A stretch of 64,000 nt of DNA, taken from positions 2,480,001-2,544,000 of the forward strand of contig JANUWF010001937.1 of NCBI GenBank assembly GCA_026120185.1, read 5' to 3'. Shown in pieces: positions 1 through 12,347 of the stretch; within the stretch, counting starts at the first letter, position 1; each line of letters opens with the position of its first letter. The notes below the pieces were generated by a model. That model ran no database searches, had not been told where the DNA came from, and saw only the letters and a program-made list of their open reading frames with translations. This DNA comes from Voacanga thouarsii. Its lineage: Eukaryota > Streptophyta > Magnoliopsida > Gentianales > Apocynaceae. The position numbers were made by a program, and so were the translations under genes.

Positions 1-1165
1 TAAGGTAGCTTAGTGCCTGGAAAATGTCCAATTTATAGGAGAAACTCTAACAAAAATTTTTCAAAAATTTAGAAATCATAAACTGTTTAGAAATTACATC
101 TTATAACTAAAGTTGTAAGGAATCTTGTAAACCTAAATTTACAATATACTGAGAACATAAAGCTTCTTCAACTTGTGAAACATGATAAAAGAGAAACCAC
201 ATTTAACAAAGTCCACTTATATTGATTAGAAAACAAGTTGTGTATGAAATCTGGAATTTCTTTGGTATTGTTTGAGCCTATGTTTTTGCATTAGATTTCT
301 TTGTACGGCATAAAGGATTGATAGGGTAGGTTTCAACCAACCCTTAGGATCACTGAGGTATTATTTGTTGCATGTGTTAGAAATTATTTTCTTTGGTGTA
401 CAGTTTTTATATGCTTGCTGGAATCTATTTGCTACTATATGTCATGTCGATTTTAGGGCTTACATCCTTAAGACTTCAATCTATCAGGAAAGTGCACAAT
501 TATATCAAGAAAATACTTTCAACTAAACGGAGTTAAAATCAAGGGACTCACCTTAAGGAGTATACCAACTTTCTCACTACAGTAGGGCTTAGTATCTCTC
601 CCTTTACCTTAGACCACCTGCAAAAATGATACATACTCATAAAACATTGCTCAATTCCTTAAATTAAGCTTGCTGAAAAATTAAGGGATCTAAAAAACTA
701 ATTATCCTTTACTTTCCAAGAGTTTACAACTTTGTCACACTTTAGAGTTTTAACCATAACTTAAGCTATACAACTCCAAATGAGGTCAAATTTGTTTCTA
801 AATACTCCAAAGATGTTTATTTGCAATTTCCAGTTCATATCTGTCACAGGTTCATATCAAACATTAGCACCATATAGACTAGACTAGACACACCTTTCGC
901 AACATTTTAAGACTAAAACTTTATTTATACTTTTACTCATTGAAATATTGTATGTTTAACTTATATAAACAAAATTCTTGTGAATGATGGGTGTTCATTC
1001 CCCATGGGTAAGGGGTGATTACCTTTAAGTTAGTTTTCTTGAATAATTACTGTGAGATTTTATATATTTTTTTAATTTCATAATGAATGTTAGTTGAATT
1101 GAGGTGGCGTAGTGCCTGGAAAACATCTAGTTTATAGGGGAAACTCTACCTAAATTTTCAATCAA
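1..1165 (+). repeat. CACTA-1 5' region with a repeated leader motif
   Basis: A stretch of about 60 bp beginning GTAGCTTAGTGCCTGGAAAA near position 5 recurs near 1105 with a few changes, and a third version lies near 36811 in the second CACTA element, again upstream of its transposase. In all three it continues through a phrase like TTTATAGGGGAAACTCTACC. This marks the stretch as part of the 5' non-coding region of this CACTA family, duplicated about 1.1 kb apart in copy 1. I see no other gene between 1 and 1540. Confidence 0.6.
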
Positions 1166-1544
1166 TACTATTTCTTTTAAATTCCATACCATTTTTATTT
1201 TTCTTTTCTAACCAATACTGCCACAAGAAAAAGATTTAGACACCTTCAATTTCTATAGTCCAAAAAAGAAACTTTCATTGTATCAAGAAATAGTTCACCT
1301 TCTTCTAAAACATAATCCTAAACTAGTATCCAGTATAGTTACCATAATCCTAAACTAATCTTGATACACCAAGAATTATTCCCTAAATATAGTATTATGG
1401 ACTCCTTCTTCACTTTTTTAAGAGTTAAGACTCTTAAAAGAATTACGCATAACTAGGTTTGAATTTGGTCTTTTTGGATCCTAATTAAGGTAATTCAACT
1501 ATTTCTCCAATGCTCTCATACTCTATTTCCTAATGTTGGTTTTA

Positions 1545-1802
1545 GATGGACGATCGGAATTAGATGTACAAAGGGTATATCCTCGGTATCAAGAGTATTA
1601 CTATTGAATTTGAACAGAGGGTTAAAGAGTTTCTAACATTTGCAATTCTGAAGGCAACAACGTCTAAAATAAGATGTCTATGCTCAAAGTTTCAAAATAA
1701 GAAGTATTTGGCCATACCCAAAATGGAAATTCATCTATACAAATATAGATTTGTTGATAACTATCAATAGTGGACCTGTTATGGTGAACCTTATCATATA
1801 GT
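1545..1802 (+). pseudogene. CACTA-1 transposase N-terminal exon (Transpos_assoc-like)
   Basis: The translation contains EFLTFAI, then a cysteine pair in KIRCLCSKFQNKKYL, then VEIHLYK-type residues and a W-T-C-x-G-E tail. This order matches the N-terminal transposase-associated domain found at the start of plant TNP2 proteins (EFL, I-RCPC-KC-N, V--HLY--GF, W-HGE). A TAG stop at 1768-1770 sits where the domain should continue, and two expected zinc-binding cysteines are changed, so it is decayed. The counterpart in the second CACTA lies at 37566-37800. The reading is cut at about 1802 by the retrotransposon LTR. Confidence 0.7.
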
Positions 1803-3509
1803 TGTTAGTTTCCCACATATGCAAAGACATAAAATAGCAGAAGAAAAATGAGAAACCATTCCAAGATCAGCATGTATGTGAAGAACAAATCAAAGAAAGG
1901 AAGAAGAATACCTTCCGATGTACCTCTGTAAAATAATATTTTTCTTCAAGGATTCACAAGTGCGGCGTGATCCAGCAAAAACAACCAGCACCTTTCGCGT
2001 TGGATCGCGATCTATGCTATGAACAATTTTACCTTCGTCCCGTTCAAGCCACTGGAATCCAAGAATAGGATTCCCTCTAATAGTAATACACATGAGGAAA
2101 GAAATCAATAGCCACCTTAATGCGGTGCTAGCAAATTGTGTATGGCAGCTAGGGTTTTTGAGAAAAAGAAAAGAAGTATAGAAGAAACGGTTTCTCTGTG
2201 TATATTTTCCATGGAAAAAACACACAAAGTCCTGCAGCATATATCAATATATATGCATGCGTGTTTCGTGACTTCTAAAGGAAAAGAAATTTCCTTTATT
2301 ATAATTGGAACCCATAAGTTTTCATAATAATAATTTAACTCATAAATTATAACTAATTATAATTTAACCACAACAACTTCTTTTTCTCACAATTAAACCC
2401 CGTAATGTTATCAAATAGCATCTTGAGTTCTTAATCCTCTGTTATGTGTGACCTATTGGGTTTATTGGTCTATTGGTAGCGAAATATGAATTAGTCCAAA
2501 ACATATTTAGGATTAATAATCCTTAATAACTAAAATTAATTTTTTAATTCTAATTAGGATTGATTTATTAATTCTATAATTAATAACTCTATATTTTGCA
2601 GATCATGAGTGACATCTAGCAAATCATCATGACCACCCAAAAATCCAGAATGTCAAGTGGCTTGACATGAACCTTTCAATAGAAAATATCAGTGCAATAA
2701 ACTCTTTTGACCATACAATATCTCATTCGGTTTAAAGTATGAAATTAGTGCCAACTTCCTCCAGGATATTAATTAATCCTGATCCATTACTCATTATGTG
2801 TATTAATTGAAACTATTTCCAACACATAGTCACATTGGCCAAGAACTTCTCGAGTAATGATTCCAACAAGTGGTCGTGAGATATTGGCTCCTACAATTAG
2901 CAGTAGTGAATACTTTATTAATCCTCTCAACTACTTTCGTTTACTTCACGTTATATCCAATATCTCTCCTACAGACAGTTTGGTTAGGACTCCAGAGATT
3001 GAAATCAAAGCACAATATTTAACAAACAAAGTATCTTGGAGACCTCAAGTCTAAGAATACTTGCACATTTGCTATGACGAGATTCTATCACTAGCACTAA
3101 ATAGTTATTTATGTGATTATTTTATATCTAGATCATCCAATATACTTGTTCTAATAATAAACATCCATGTGTTAACTTTAAGTATCATAATACCTATAGA
3201 TTTGAGTGAATCATCGGTTAATCAAATCAGGAAGTATAACACATGTTAGTCTTAACACATCAATGATATCCTATCTTATTAATATTATGATTAGGGATAA
3301 TTTAAGTACAAACACTATCCAGTATAGTAAGAACCTCACATCATGATCTCTATTATAATTTCGTTAAGACGGTGTTGCACTTGGGACTTTATCTAACAGT
3401 TATATTCACATAAAAGTATAAATAAAAAACTAAAAGATAAAGAATGTCTTGTATTATTAAATAAATATGCAATATAAAAAATATATGTGATTGCCTCTAG
3501 GGCATAACA
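1803..3509 (-). mobile_element. Copia solo LTR, minus orientation
   Basis: The minus strand from 3509 begins TGTTATGCCCTAGAGGCAAT, close to the start of many long plant Copia LTRs (Angela type), and it ends near 1803 with AAACTAACA. So it has TG...CA ends and a length of about 1.7 kb, usual for that group. It interrupts the transposase between the N-terminal exon and the next coding block. No gag or pol is present, hence solo LTR. The flanking five bases (ATAGT on the left, CTAAA on the right) do not match, so a target duplication is not shown. Open frames inside it look spurious. Confidence 0.55.
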
Positions 3510-3521
3510 CTAAAAATAGCA

Positions 3522-4480
3522 TTGAAAGAGCCCACCTCAACGTCAATGGATTCTGCTGCTGAAACTTGTTCAAGCAACCCGTATCGAGATATGGTTTTAG
3601 ATGCTGCAGGTCCTCAATTTGATAATTACGGGGCATCTATAGATTTTGTTGTGAATCTCCATATGCAGAAGCACAAAAGTTCTATGATATGTTGCGAGTT
3701 GCTGATATGCTGATATGAGAAGGGAGTATAAGACACTCAGAGCTTTCACTTGTATCTCAGCTATTAAATATTAAGTTCAAAAATAATATGTTCGAGAAAT
3801 ATCTCAACCAAGTGGTGTAACTAATAAATGAGGTTGTCCTGGGAAGGAATAAAATTCCAGATGACTTCTATGAGTTCAAGAAATTGGTATATGGTCTTGG
3901 TTTACATGTTCAAAAAATAGTTGTGTACATGAATGGATGTATGCTTTATTGGAAAGATGATATTACTTGTAGAGATTGCAAATTTTGTGGTCATTCTGGG
4001 TACATGCAAAGAAGAGGTCGGGAGAATAATAGGCAGAAAGAGATACCTGTTAAGAAGATGCATTATTTTCCAATAACACAGCAATTGAACAGTTGTATAC
4101 ATCTAAAATGACTGCATTACATATGAGATGGCATACGAAACGCACAATAGAGGATGGATATATACATGAGTCATCCTCGTGATGGCGAGGCTTGAAAACT
4201 TGATAAGAGTTATCTTGAATTCTTAAAAAAAGGTGCAGAATGTAAGACTTGGAATGTGCACAGATGGGTTTGCTTCCTTCCGGATGTCTGGAAAATAGTA
4301 TTCATGTTGGCCAATTATACTAACTCCATATAATCTTCCTTCGTGGATGTGCATGAAGGATCCAGTAATGTTCTTCATTGTTATTATTCGGGACCAAAGA
4401 ATCCTAAACATAAAATTGATGTTTATCTATAATCATTGACAGATGAACTGAGTAATTTATGGTCTAATAGTATTCTCACA
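3522..4480 (+). pseudogene. TNP2 transposase (CACTA-1), first block
   Basis: Shifting frames encode, in order: a DMVLDAAG block; SELSLVSQLLNIK; a zinc-binding-like CRDCKFCGHSGYM; PVKKMHYFPIT; MRWH; LGLCTDGF-like; and a VTPYNLPSWMCMKDP-like stretch near 4320. These are hallmarks of the Transposase_21 (TNP2) family that cuts and joins CACTA ends. Stops are frequent (for example at 3717 and 4109) and at least three frames are needed, so it is inactive. The block stops at 4480 in the middle of a conserved L-T-Y-D-I-S segment, where another CACTA has inserted; the same segment resumes at 8597. Confidence 0.8.
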
Positions 4481-4488
4481 CACTACAA

Positions 4489-4522
<34 letters not shown>

Positions 4523-4639
4523 CGGATATGTTTTGCTACAAAATCTAGTATAATTTCTATAAAAATATCTAAAATCTAACACATATAGAAAGATAAGTAT
4601 ATTAAATTAACGATCTAACTGTTAGATTTGATAATATTA

Positions 4640-7600
4640 CTAAAAAAAAAGTATTAGCACCAGATTTAAAGGTAGTCAGTATGTTTTGCCATTTAATCTA
4701 TTATAATCTCTATAAAAATGCCCAAAACCTAACACATATACAAATATAGGCACGCTAAAGTGTTATGGCCAAATTTAAATATAATTGGATATGTTTTGTA
4801 ACATAATCTAGCACAATTACTATTAAAATGCCCAAAACCTAACTCATTTACAAAGATAAGCATATCAAATTAATGATCTAACTGTTAGATTTATTAAAAT
4901 TACTAAAACATATATTATGACTAAATTTGAAGACAATTGGATATATTTTGGCACACAATCTAGCATAATCTTTATAAAAATACAAAAAACCTTACACATT
5001 TAGAAAGATAGGCATATAAAATTAACAATCCAACTATTAGATTTGATTAAATCACTAAAAAAAGTATTATGATCAAATTTAAAGGCAATCGAATATATTT
5101 TGCCACTTAATCTAGTATAAACTCTATAAAAATACTCGAAAGCTAACCCATTTACAAAGATACGTATATCAAATTAATGATCTAACCATTAGATTTATTA
5201 AAATTATTAAAAAATATATTATGACCAAATTTGAAGGCAATCAAATATATTTTGACACAAAATATAGTATAATCTCTATAAAAATACAAAAAGGCTAACA
5301 CATTTTGAAAAATAGGCATATAAAATTAATAATTCAACCATTAGATTTAATAAAATCACTAAAAAAAAAAGTATTATGACCAAATTTAAAGGCAATCGGA
5401 TATGTTTTTCCACTTAATTTAGTATAAACTCTATAAAAATGATCGAAAGCTAACCCATTTACAAAGTTAGGCATATCAAATTAACGATCTAACTAATAGA
5501 TTTATTAGAATTACTAAAACATATATTATGACCAAATTTGAAAGCAATCAGATATATTTTGGCACAAATTCTAGCATAATCTCTATAAAAATACAAAAAA
5601 AAAAAAAAAACTAACACATTTAGAAAGATAGCCTATAAAATTAACAATCCAACCATTATATTTAATAAAATCACTAAAAAAGGTATTATAACCAAATTTA
5701 AAGATAATCGAATATGTTTTGCCACTTCATGTAGTATAAACTCCATAAAAATGCTCAAACGCTAACCCATTTACAAAGATAGGCATATCAAATTAACAAT
5801 CTAACCGTTAGATTTATTAAAATTACTAAAGAATATATTATGACCAAATTTGAAGTCAATCAGATGTATTTTTCCACATAATCTATCATAATATCTATAA
5901 AAATACAAAAAAACTAACACATTTAGAAAGATAGGCATATCAAATTAACAATTCAACCTTTAGATTTGATAAAATCACTAATAAAAGTATTATGACCAAA
6001 TTTGAAGGCAATTGAATATATTTTGGTACATAATCTAGTATAATCTATATAAAAATATAGAAAACCTAACACATTTAGAAAGATAAGCATATCAAATTAA
6101 CAATCCAACCGTTAAATTTGATAAAATCACTAAATAATTATTATGACCAAATTTAAAGGTATTCGGGCATGTTTTGCCACATAATCTAGTATAAATTCTA
6201 TAAAAATGCTCAAAACCTAACTCATTTACAAATATAGGCATATCAAATTAATGATCTAACCGTCCATTTTTTACAATTACTAGAAAATATATTATGACCA
6301 AATTTGAAGGCAATTGGATATATTTTGATACATAATACAGCATAATCTCTATAAAAATACAGAAAACCTAACACATTTAGAAAGATAGGCATATCAAATT
6401 AATAATTCAACAATTATATTTGATAAAATCACTAAAAAAAAGTATTATGACCAAGTTTAAAGGTAATCGGATATGTTTTGCCACTTAATCTACTATAAAT
6501 TCTATAAAAATGCTCAAAATCTAACTCATTTACAAAGATAGGCATATCAAATTAACGATCCAACCAATAAATTTATTAAAATTACTAAAAAACATATTAT
6601 GACAAAATTTGAAGGTAATCGGATATATTTTACCACCTAATCTTGCACAATTTCTATTTAAATGCCCAAGACCTGATACATTTACAAAGATAGACATATC
6701 AGATTAATAATCAACCATTAGATTTGATAAAATCACTAAAAAAAGTATTATGACCAAATTTAAAGGTAATCGGATATGTTTTGCCGCTTCATGTAGTATA
6801 AACTCTATAAAAATGCTCGAAAGCTAACCCATTTATAAATATAGACATATCAAATTAATGATCCAACCATTAAATTTGTTAAAATTACTAAAAAATATAT
6901 TATGACAAAATTTAAAGGTAATCGGATATATTTTACTACATAATCTTGCACAATGTATATTTAAATGCCCAATGCCTAATATATTTACAAAGATAGGCAT
7001 ATAAAATTAATGATTCAACTGTTAGATTTGATAAAATCACTAAAAAGAGTATTATGACCAAATTTAAAGGTAATCGGCTATGTTTTGCTGCTTAATTTAG
7101 AATAAACTCTATAAAAATGCTTGAAAGCTAATCCATTTACAAAGGTAGACATAACAAATTAACGATCCAACTATTAGATATTTTAAAATTACTAAAAACC
7201 ATATTGTGACAAAATTTAAAGGTAATCGGATATATTTTACCGCCTAATCTTGCACAATTTCTATTTAAATGCCCAAGACCTAATACATTTACTAAAATAG
7301 ACATATCAAATTAATGATTCTACCGTTAGATTTCATAAAATCACTAAAAAATGTTTTATTATCAAATTTAAAGGTAATCAGATATATTTTGCTATAGAAT
7401 CTAGTATAATCTGTATAACAATACCAAAAACTTTACACGTTTAAAAAAATAGGCATATCAAATTAATGATCCAACCGTTAGATTTGAAAAAATCACTAAA
7501 AAAAGTATTAATACTAGATTTAAAGTTAATCTAATATGTTTACTATTTAATCTAGCATAATCTCTATAAAAATGCTCAAAACCTAACTCATTTACAAAGA

Positions 7601-7860
7601 TTAGAATATTAAATTTACAATCCAACCGTTAGATTTATTAAAATTACTAAAAAATATATTACGACCAAATTTGAAAGTAATTGGATATGTTTTACCACTT
7701 AATCTTCCATAATCATTATAAAAATACCTAAAACTTAGTACATTTCTATGGATAGACATATCAAATTAACAATCCAATCGTTAATTTATTAAATTTACTA
7801 AAAAATATATTATGACCAAATTTGAAAGTAATTGGATATGTTTTACCACTTAATCTAGTT
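4640..7860. repeat. 152-bp tandem satellite, about 21 copies
   Basis: The anchor phrase TATGACCAAATTT (or a close variant) recurs near 5221, 5376, 5528, 5688, 5840, 5992, 6143, 6294, 6447, 6599, 6749, 6902, 7054 and 7206, so the period is almost constant at 150-155 bp. In the middle of the array, units with TTTGAAGG alternate with units with TTTAAAGG, and CACATTTAGAAAGATA alternates with CCATTTACAAAGATA. This suggests a two-unit higher-order repeat of about 305 bp. Units are diverged, so the array is old. It lies wholly inside the nested CACTA. Confidence 0.9.
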
Positions 7861-7879
7861 TAATTTATATAAATCAGTC

Positions 7880-8215
7880 CAAAGTATAATGAATTTATAA
7901 ATATTTAAAAATTTAGGGACTAATTTGTAAAATTTTTGGGATTATATTTTAAATATTCTAAAATTTAATGACCAATTTATAAATTTTTTGTCATCATTTA
8001 TAATTTACAAAATTTATGAATGACCTGTAAAATTTTGGGTCATGTTTTTCTATATTTAAAAATTTAGGGACCAATTTGTAAAATTTTTAGGGTTATATTA
8101 TAAATGTTTAAAATTTAGGGATTAAATTACAAAATTTTGTGGTCATTTTGTTTTACAAAATTTAAAGACCAATTTACAAAATTTTTGGGGCCATATAATA
8201 AATATATAAAATTTT
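7880..8215. repeat. AT-rich short tandem repeats in the nested CACTA
   Basis: Phrases such as AAATTTAGGGACCAATTTGT and AAAATTTTTGGGGTCATAT recur four to five times with loose spacing of about 60-90 bp. They are distinct from the 152-bp satellite on their left and from the subterminal repeats on their right. Confidence 0.6.
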
Positions 8216-8596
8216 AAAGATAGGTATTAGATAGGAAATATAGATTTTGTTGCTAAAAGTGTAGTTAATAGTGATAAAAATTAATATTTTTAACTAGGAA
8301 ATGAATTTTTGTCACTGATATACATTATTAGCGAGAAAATTTTAGTTAGGAAATGAATCGATAATGCATCATTAGCGAGGAAATTTTAAATTTCCTCGCT
8401 AATACACTTATTTCCTAATTAAAGCCATCACTTTTAGCTAGGAAATAAATATTTCGTCTCCGAAAGTCTTAACCAGTAGCGACAAATAATTTTTGTTGCT
8501 GAAAAAAAAAATTCCTCGCTAAATGGTATTTTTGGCGACAAAACTTTAGTTAGGAAAAAAATTTTGTCGCCAATGTTATATTTTCTTGCAGTGACA

Positions 8597-9690
8597 TATG
8601 ACATATCTAAGAAATAAAATTTTCAGCTGCGGGCTATGCTTCTGTGGACAATCAATAATTTTCTATCTTGTGGAATGCTAAGTAGGTGGAGCACTGCAGG
8701 TAGATTTACATGTCCATATTGCATGGAGCGTACAAAATCTTTTTATCTACAATTCGGGGCAAAACTTCTTGGTTTGATTGTCATCGGCATTTTTTGCCAT
8801 TAGATCATCCATTTTGAAGGGACACACGGTCATTCAAATGTGACAAATGCCAAGAAACTTCATTGCCAATGGCCCGTCTAACAGGAAATCAAGTATGGGA
8901 AAGGGTGTGCCATTTTTCAAGAATAGTAGATTCAGGATGGGAATTGAAGAGGAGTGACGGCAGAGGTGTGAATCATACCTGGGTGAAAAGGTGTATTTTC
9001 TGGGACTTGCCTTACTAGCAGACTCTATTGGTTCCCCATAATATAGATATCATGAATAATAAAAAAACATGTTTGACAATATTTTAATACTATTATGGAT
9101 GTGAAGGGAAAAACAAAAGATAATTTAAAGGCACGACGTGTCCTCGAGTCGTATTGTTATAGACCTAAACTAAGAGTTTGTGGAGCAGGCGAAAGAAAGG
9201 TGTGTGTGCCTAAAGCATGTTATTCATTGACTGCAGAGGCTAAGCAAGCGTTTCTTGAGTGGGTGAAGGAGTTGCAACTTCCAGATGGATACACTTCAAA
9301 CTTATCAAGATGTGTTGATTTGAAAGAATTGAAGATGTCTGACATGAAAAGTTATTATTGCCATGTGTTCATGGAATGATTACTTCCAATTACTCTAAGA
9401 GAATTTCTTCTAGTAAGCATACGGAACATGTTGACTGAATTAAGTCTGTTTTATAGAGATTTGTGCTCACCTAAATTGTCAGTGGCTCATATGAAGAAGT
9501 TGAAGTCTAAAATTTCAGTACTCATATATAAACTAGAAAAAATATTCCCACTCAATTTCTTTGATGTAATAGAGCATCTAGTGGTTCACTTGCCTTATAA
9601 AGCTCGAGTTTGTTGCCTAGCTCAATATAGATGAATGTATTCCTTTGAAAGGTACATAGGCATTCGCTAAGACAACTATTTCGATTATAG
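8597..9690 (+). pseudogene. TNP2 transposase (CACTA-1), second block
   Basis: Resumes the reading broken at 4480: LRAMLLWTINNF, GMLSRWSTAGRF, CPYCMERTKSF (a conserved Cys pair), then after frameshifts HTWVKRCIFWDLPY, GKTKDNLKARRVLE, YCYRPKL, PKACYSLTAEAKQAFLEW, LPDGYTSNLSRCVDL and VIEHLVVHLPYKA. These follow the order of the Transposase_21 domain and the start of DUF4218. Stops occur at 9377-9379 and near 9632, and the middle part between about 8800 and 9000 is frameshifted. It is not translatable as one protein. Confidence 0.8.
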
Positions 9691-9749
9691 TACATGATAA
9701 TAATGACCTCTTTAAAAGCTTACTCTAAGTTGTCTTATTTTAAATAATA

Positions 9750-11010
9750 GGTTCTTGCATCGTTTAAAGCTCAAGATGAAATATAAGGTAAGCGTGGAAG
9801 GATCAATTTGCAATGCTTATCTAGTTGAAGTATTAACGTTCATTTCCTACTGCTTTGAGCCGCGTGTTCAAACAAGACATACATATGTGGCACGTAATGA
9901 AGAAGTTTCAAATGAGCAGGGGGTGGAACAATCTTTGTTGTTAATTTGTAATGCAAGAGGAAGGGTATTGGGAAATATTCAAACTTGATTCCTGACATTT
10001 GGGGAATTCAATACTGCCACAAACTATATTTTGCTGAACTGTGAAGAGGTGCAACCATATATTAGGATTTTTTCTATTAATTTATGATCCCATCACAGTA
10101 GTATTACTGTGCTAGAAGTCAAGAGAAGGATAGAGAATGAATTTTCTGGATGGTTCAAAATTTATGTAAGTTCACTAAAGTTTCAATACATAGTGAGTGT
10201 AGTTTACATAATTCACTTATGTTAAATTTCTCGAATACAGACTTAACAAATACAACTTACTTGTAGGTATGTGATGCAATCAATTGGGTGACAATAAATG
10301 TTTGCAAAACCTTTCATAGGGACTGTCGAGAGAAGTGAAATCATTTCAAGGATATGTAATTAACGGTTATCAATTTCACATGAGTAAGCATGCAGAACAT
10401 AAAAAAAGTGTCAACCACGGGTTTGCGTTGAAGGTGGCGAAAATGAGCATGGTGGTGTTGATTATTATAGGGTCTTACAATAGGTTCTTAAAGTACAATT
10501 TCCTGGTCATCCAATGCAGAAAGTTGTACTTTTTAAATATGATTGGTTTGATCTTACACCAAATCAGGGATTGAGAGTACACCCTCAATATAAGTTAGTA
10601 AATATTAACCATAAGAGATGCTATCCGAAATATGTTCCATTTGTATTGTCCCATCAAGCACATCAAGTATACTTTGCTACATATCCAGGAACTAAAAGAC
10701 CAAAATCTAATTGGATGGCAGTCTGCAAAATAAAATCTTGACATGTAATTGATGCACATACTGTTGATAGAGCCTTTCAAGAAGATGTTGATGACAATGC
10801 TGCAATGAGTATATCTTTGGAGGTCGATCTTGGGCCCTTAACACACGTGGAAGGAATAAATGAGATGTTGGATATTCGAGAACATATATTAGATCAGGAT
10901 CGGGATTCAAATCAAAATGAGGAGGATGATGAGGGTAATTGGGAAATAGATTTTGAAACAGACGTTAATTCAGAGGAATACATTTCAGAAATTGACTCAC
11001 GCAAATAGTA
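9750..11010 (+). pseudogene. TNP2 C-terminal region (DUF4218/DUF4216-like)
   Basis: Contains RLKLKMKYKVSVEGSICNAY, FISYCFEPRVQTR and NYILLNCEEVQPYI (end of DUF4218), then after intron-like sequence FQGYVINGYQFHM (near 10340), VVLFKYDWFDLTPNQGLRVH, KLVNINHKRCY, AHQVYFATYPGTKRP and NWMAVCK (DUF4216). An acidic tail ends with a TAG at 11006-11008. A TGA after MAVCKIKS (10739) breaks the frame. The same block order is found at 44190-45465 in the second CACTA, which helps to set the boundaries. Confidence 0.75.
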
Positions 11011-11184
11011 CAACTTGGCTACACATCATGGCTTTTTTTTGTTTAATTGTTTTTCGTCATTATATTTAGGTATTATACTTCAAAGAATGAGCACCTCGCT
11101 ATTTTTTAAACTTTTTAAGTATGAGAATATGTTACAATTTTCATAGTTTTACAATTCATTGTAACCAATTTTTTCTCCACCTAG

Positions 11185-11755
11185 GTATGTCTACTAGAGA
11201 GCATTTGGCCTGATGATGACTCACAGCGTACTCAATCACGGGATCGTACACCATCACCCTTGCATGTTCCTCGGATACTAGTGCAGGACATATTTTTAGG
11301 AGATGCATATATCGGGCAGGACATAGATTCCCCTGCAGTTCTATCGTCTGCAACATCACATCAGCTTGGATCACAGGCTGAGGATCACCGACCGTTGATT
11401 ATGCCGACCGGTACATTTAAAATTTATAAGACATGTATTAATATAATTTTTATTCTAGCCAAATAGTTGTATAATATATCTATGCACATTATTTCTTTAT
11501 GAATATATTACTCTAAGTTATATATTTGACTATTATTTAATTTCGATGTTAAATATTTTTGTTTGCATTACATTCCTTTCCATATTAATTGAGTTTTTGC
11601 CTAAAGATATGGTTTCATTTTTATATTTTGCTTATGCTCATTTCCATTTTATGTTTATTTAAAAAAGATTTACTGGTTCCGATAAATGTGTACAGGATAT
11701 CACATCTTTATTCGAGAGGTACTTCGATGGGCCTTACACGACATATGCTGAATAA
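11185..11755 (+). pseudogene. Remnant of the CACTA second gene (Transposase_24-like)
   Basis: A short start-like stretch (MSTREH) at 11190 is followed by a Ser/Pro-rich segment to about 11410. Near 11690 lies DITSLFERYFDGPYTTYAE, resembling the beginning of the Ptta/En/Spm Transposase_24 domain (a hydrophobic-F-Y-x-G-P-W-like pattern). The rest of that gene, present in the second CACTA at 46089-47116, is absent here; subterminal repeats start about 30 bp later. I read this as an internal deletion. Confidence 0.5.
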
Positions 11756-11779
11756 TTAGTAATTAATAAATCAGCCCTG

Positions 11780-12347
11780 GAATGGGAAAAAGAGATTAGC
11801 TACGGATTAGCTAGGGAAAGAATTAGTGACGGTTTAGTTATAGGAAAAAATGATTTTTAACTGAAATTAGCTATCTCTAAATCCTAGCAAATTAGCTAAG
11901 GTTTAGCTGCAGACCGTCGCTAATCTCTAGAAAACTTTGCTAAGGTTTAGCGACAGTTTGGTAATTCACGTTTCAAAATAGAATTATATGTCTGGCTAAG
12001 CCCTAGCTAATTTTGTGAAGGTTTAGCGATGGCTATCAAATTTGCTACTAACATAATAAACTGTTGCTACACCATCACAATATTAGTAATGGTTTAGAGA
12101 CGGGTGGTATAAATTCTCAAATACTGGTAATTAGATTTTTTTTTTTTTACGTCACTATGCCTTCGCTAATATGAAGTTTGGCTCCTACTTGTCTTGCAAT
12201 GTGTGCACTCGCAAAGTAGCAATGGCATTTCCATGCCATCGCAAATGTTTTTTTTAGTGACTAGCATTTTTGCTACTGCTTTCTCCGTCGCTTTGCTGTC
12301 GCTAAGTGTGGTTAAAACCGTTGCTAATGTCCTATTTTCTTGTAGTG
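11780..12347. repeat. CACTA-1 3' subterminal repeats and terminal inverted repeat
   Basis: Short motifs such as TTAGCTAGGG, AGCGACGGTTT and CTAATTTGCTA recur in both orientations about a dozen times, as expected of CACTA subterminal transposase-binding regions. The array ends in CTTGTAGTG at 12339-12347. The next three bases, TTA, would be one copy of the target duplication; its partner is outside the window. Confidence 0.75.

Larger units (their letters stand above)
4481..8593. mobile_element. Nested non-autonomous CACTA element
   Basis: The left end reads CACTACAAATATAT and the right end reads ATTTTCTTGCAGTG, whose complement is CACTGCAAGAAAAT. The flanking triplets are ACA (4478-4480) and ACA (8594-8596), the 3-bp target duplication CACTA transposition produces. 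Removing 4481-8593 plus one ACA restores the reading frame of the interrupted TNP2 segment. No transposase is encoded. The interior is a 152-bp satellite array followed by AT-rich repeats, and about 370 bp before the right end contain subterminal repeats of the type GCGAGGAAATTT and TAGGAAATGAATTT. It would need a transposase supplied in trans. Confidence 0.85.
1..12347 (+). mobile_element. CACTA (En/Spm) transposon 1, right part, with nested insertions
   Basis: Decayed autonomous-type CACTA element. From left to right it holds a Transpos_assoc-like N-terminal exon (about 1545), TNP2 transposase blocks (3522-4480 and 8597-9690), DUF4218/DUF4216-like C-terminal blocks (9750-11010), remnants of a second gene (11185-11755) and subterminal repeats. 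The 3' end is read at 12347, where the plus strand ends CTTGTAGTG; its complement, CACTACAAGAAAA, is a typical plant CACTA terminus. The 5' terminus is not visible and probably lies left of the window. Many stops and frameshifts mean it cannot make its own transposase. Two later insertions split it, at 1803-3509 and 4481-8593. Confidence 0.85.

Noticed and set aside
575..590. CACTACAGTAGGG as the left terminus of CACTA-1
   Set aside because: The bases after CACTA do not resemble the AAGAAAA of the right terminus, no subterminal repeats follow, and family leader sequence already occurs to its left.
1890..2240. A 116-codon minus-strand open frame
   Set aside because: It lies inside the Copia LTR, where coding sequence is not expected, and no domain was seen.
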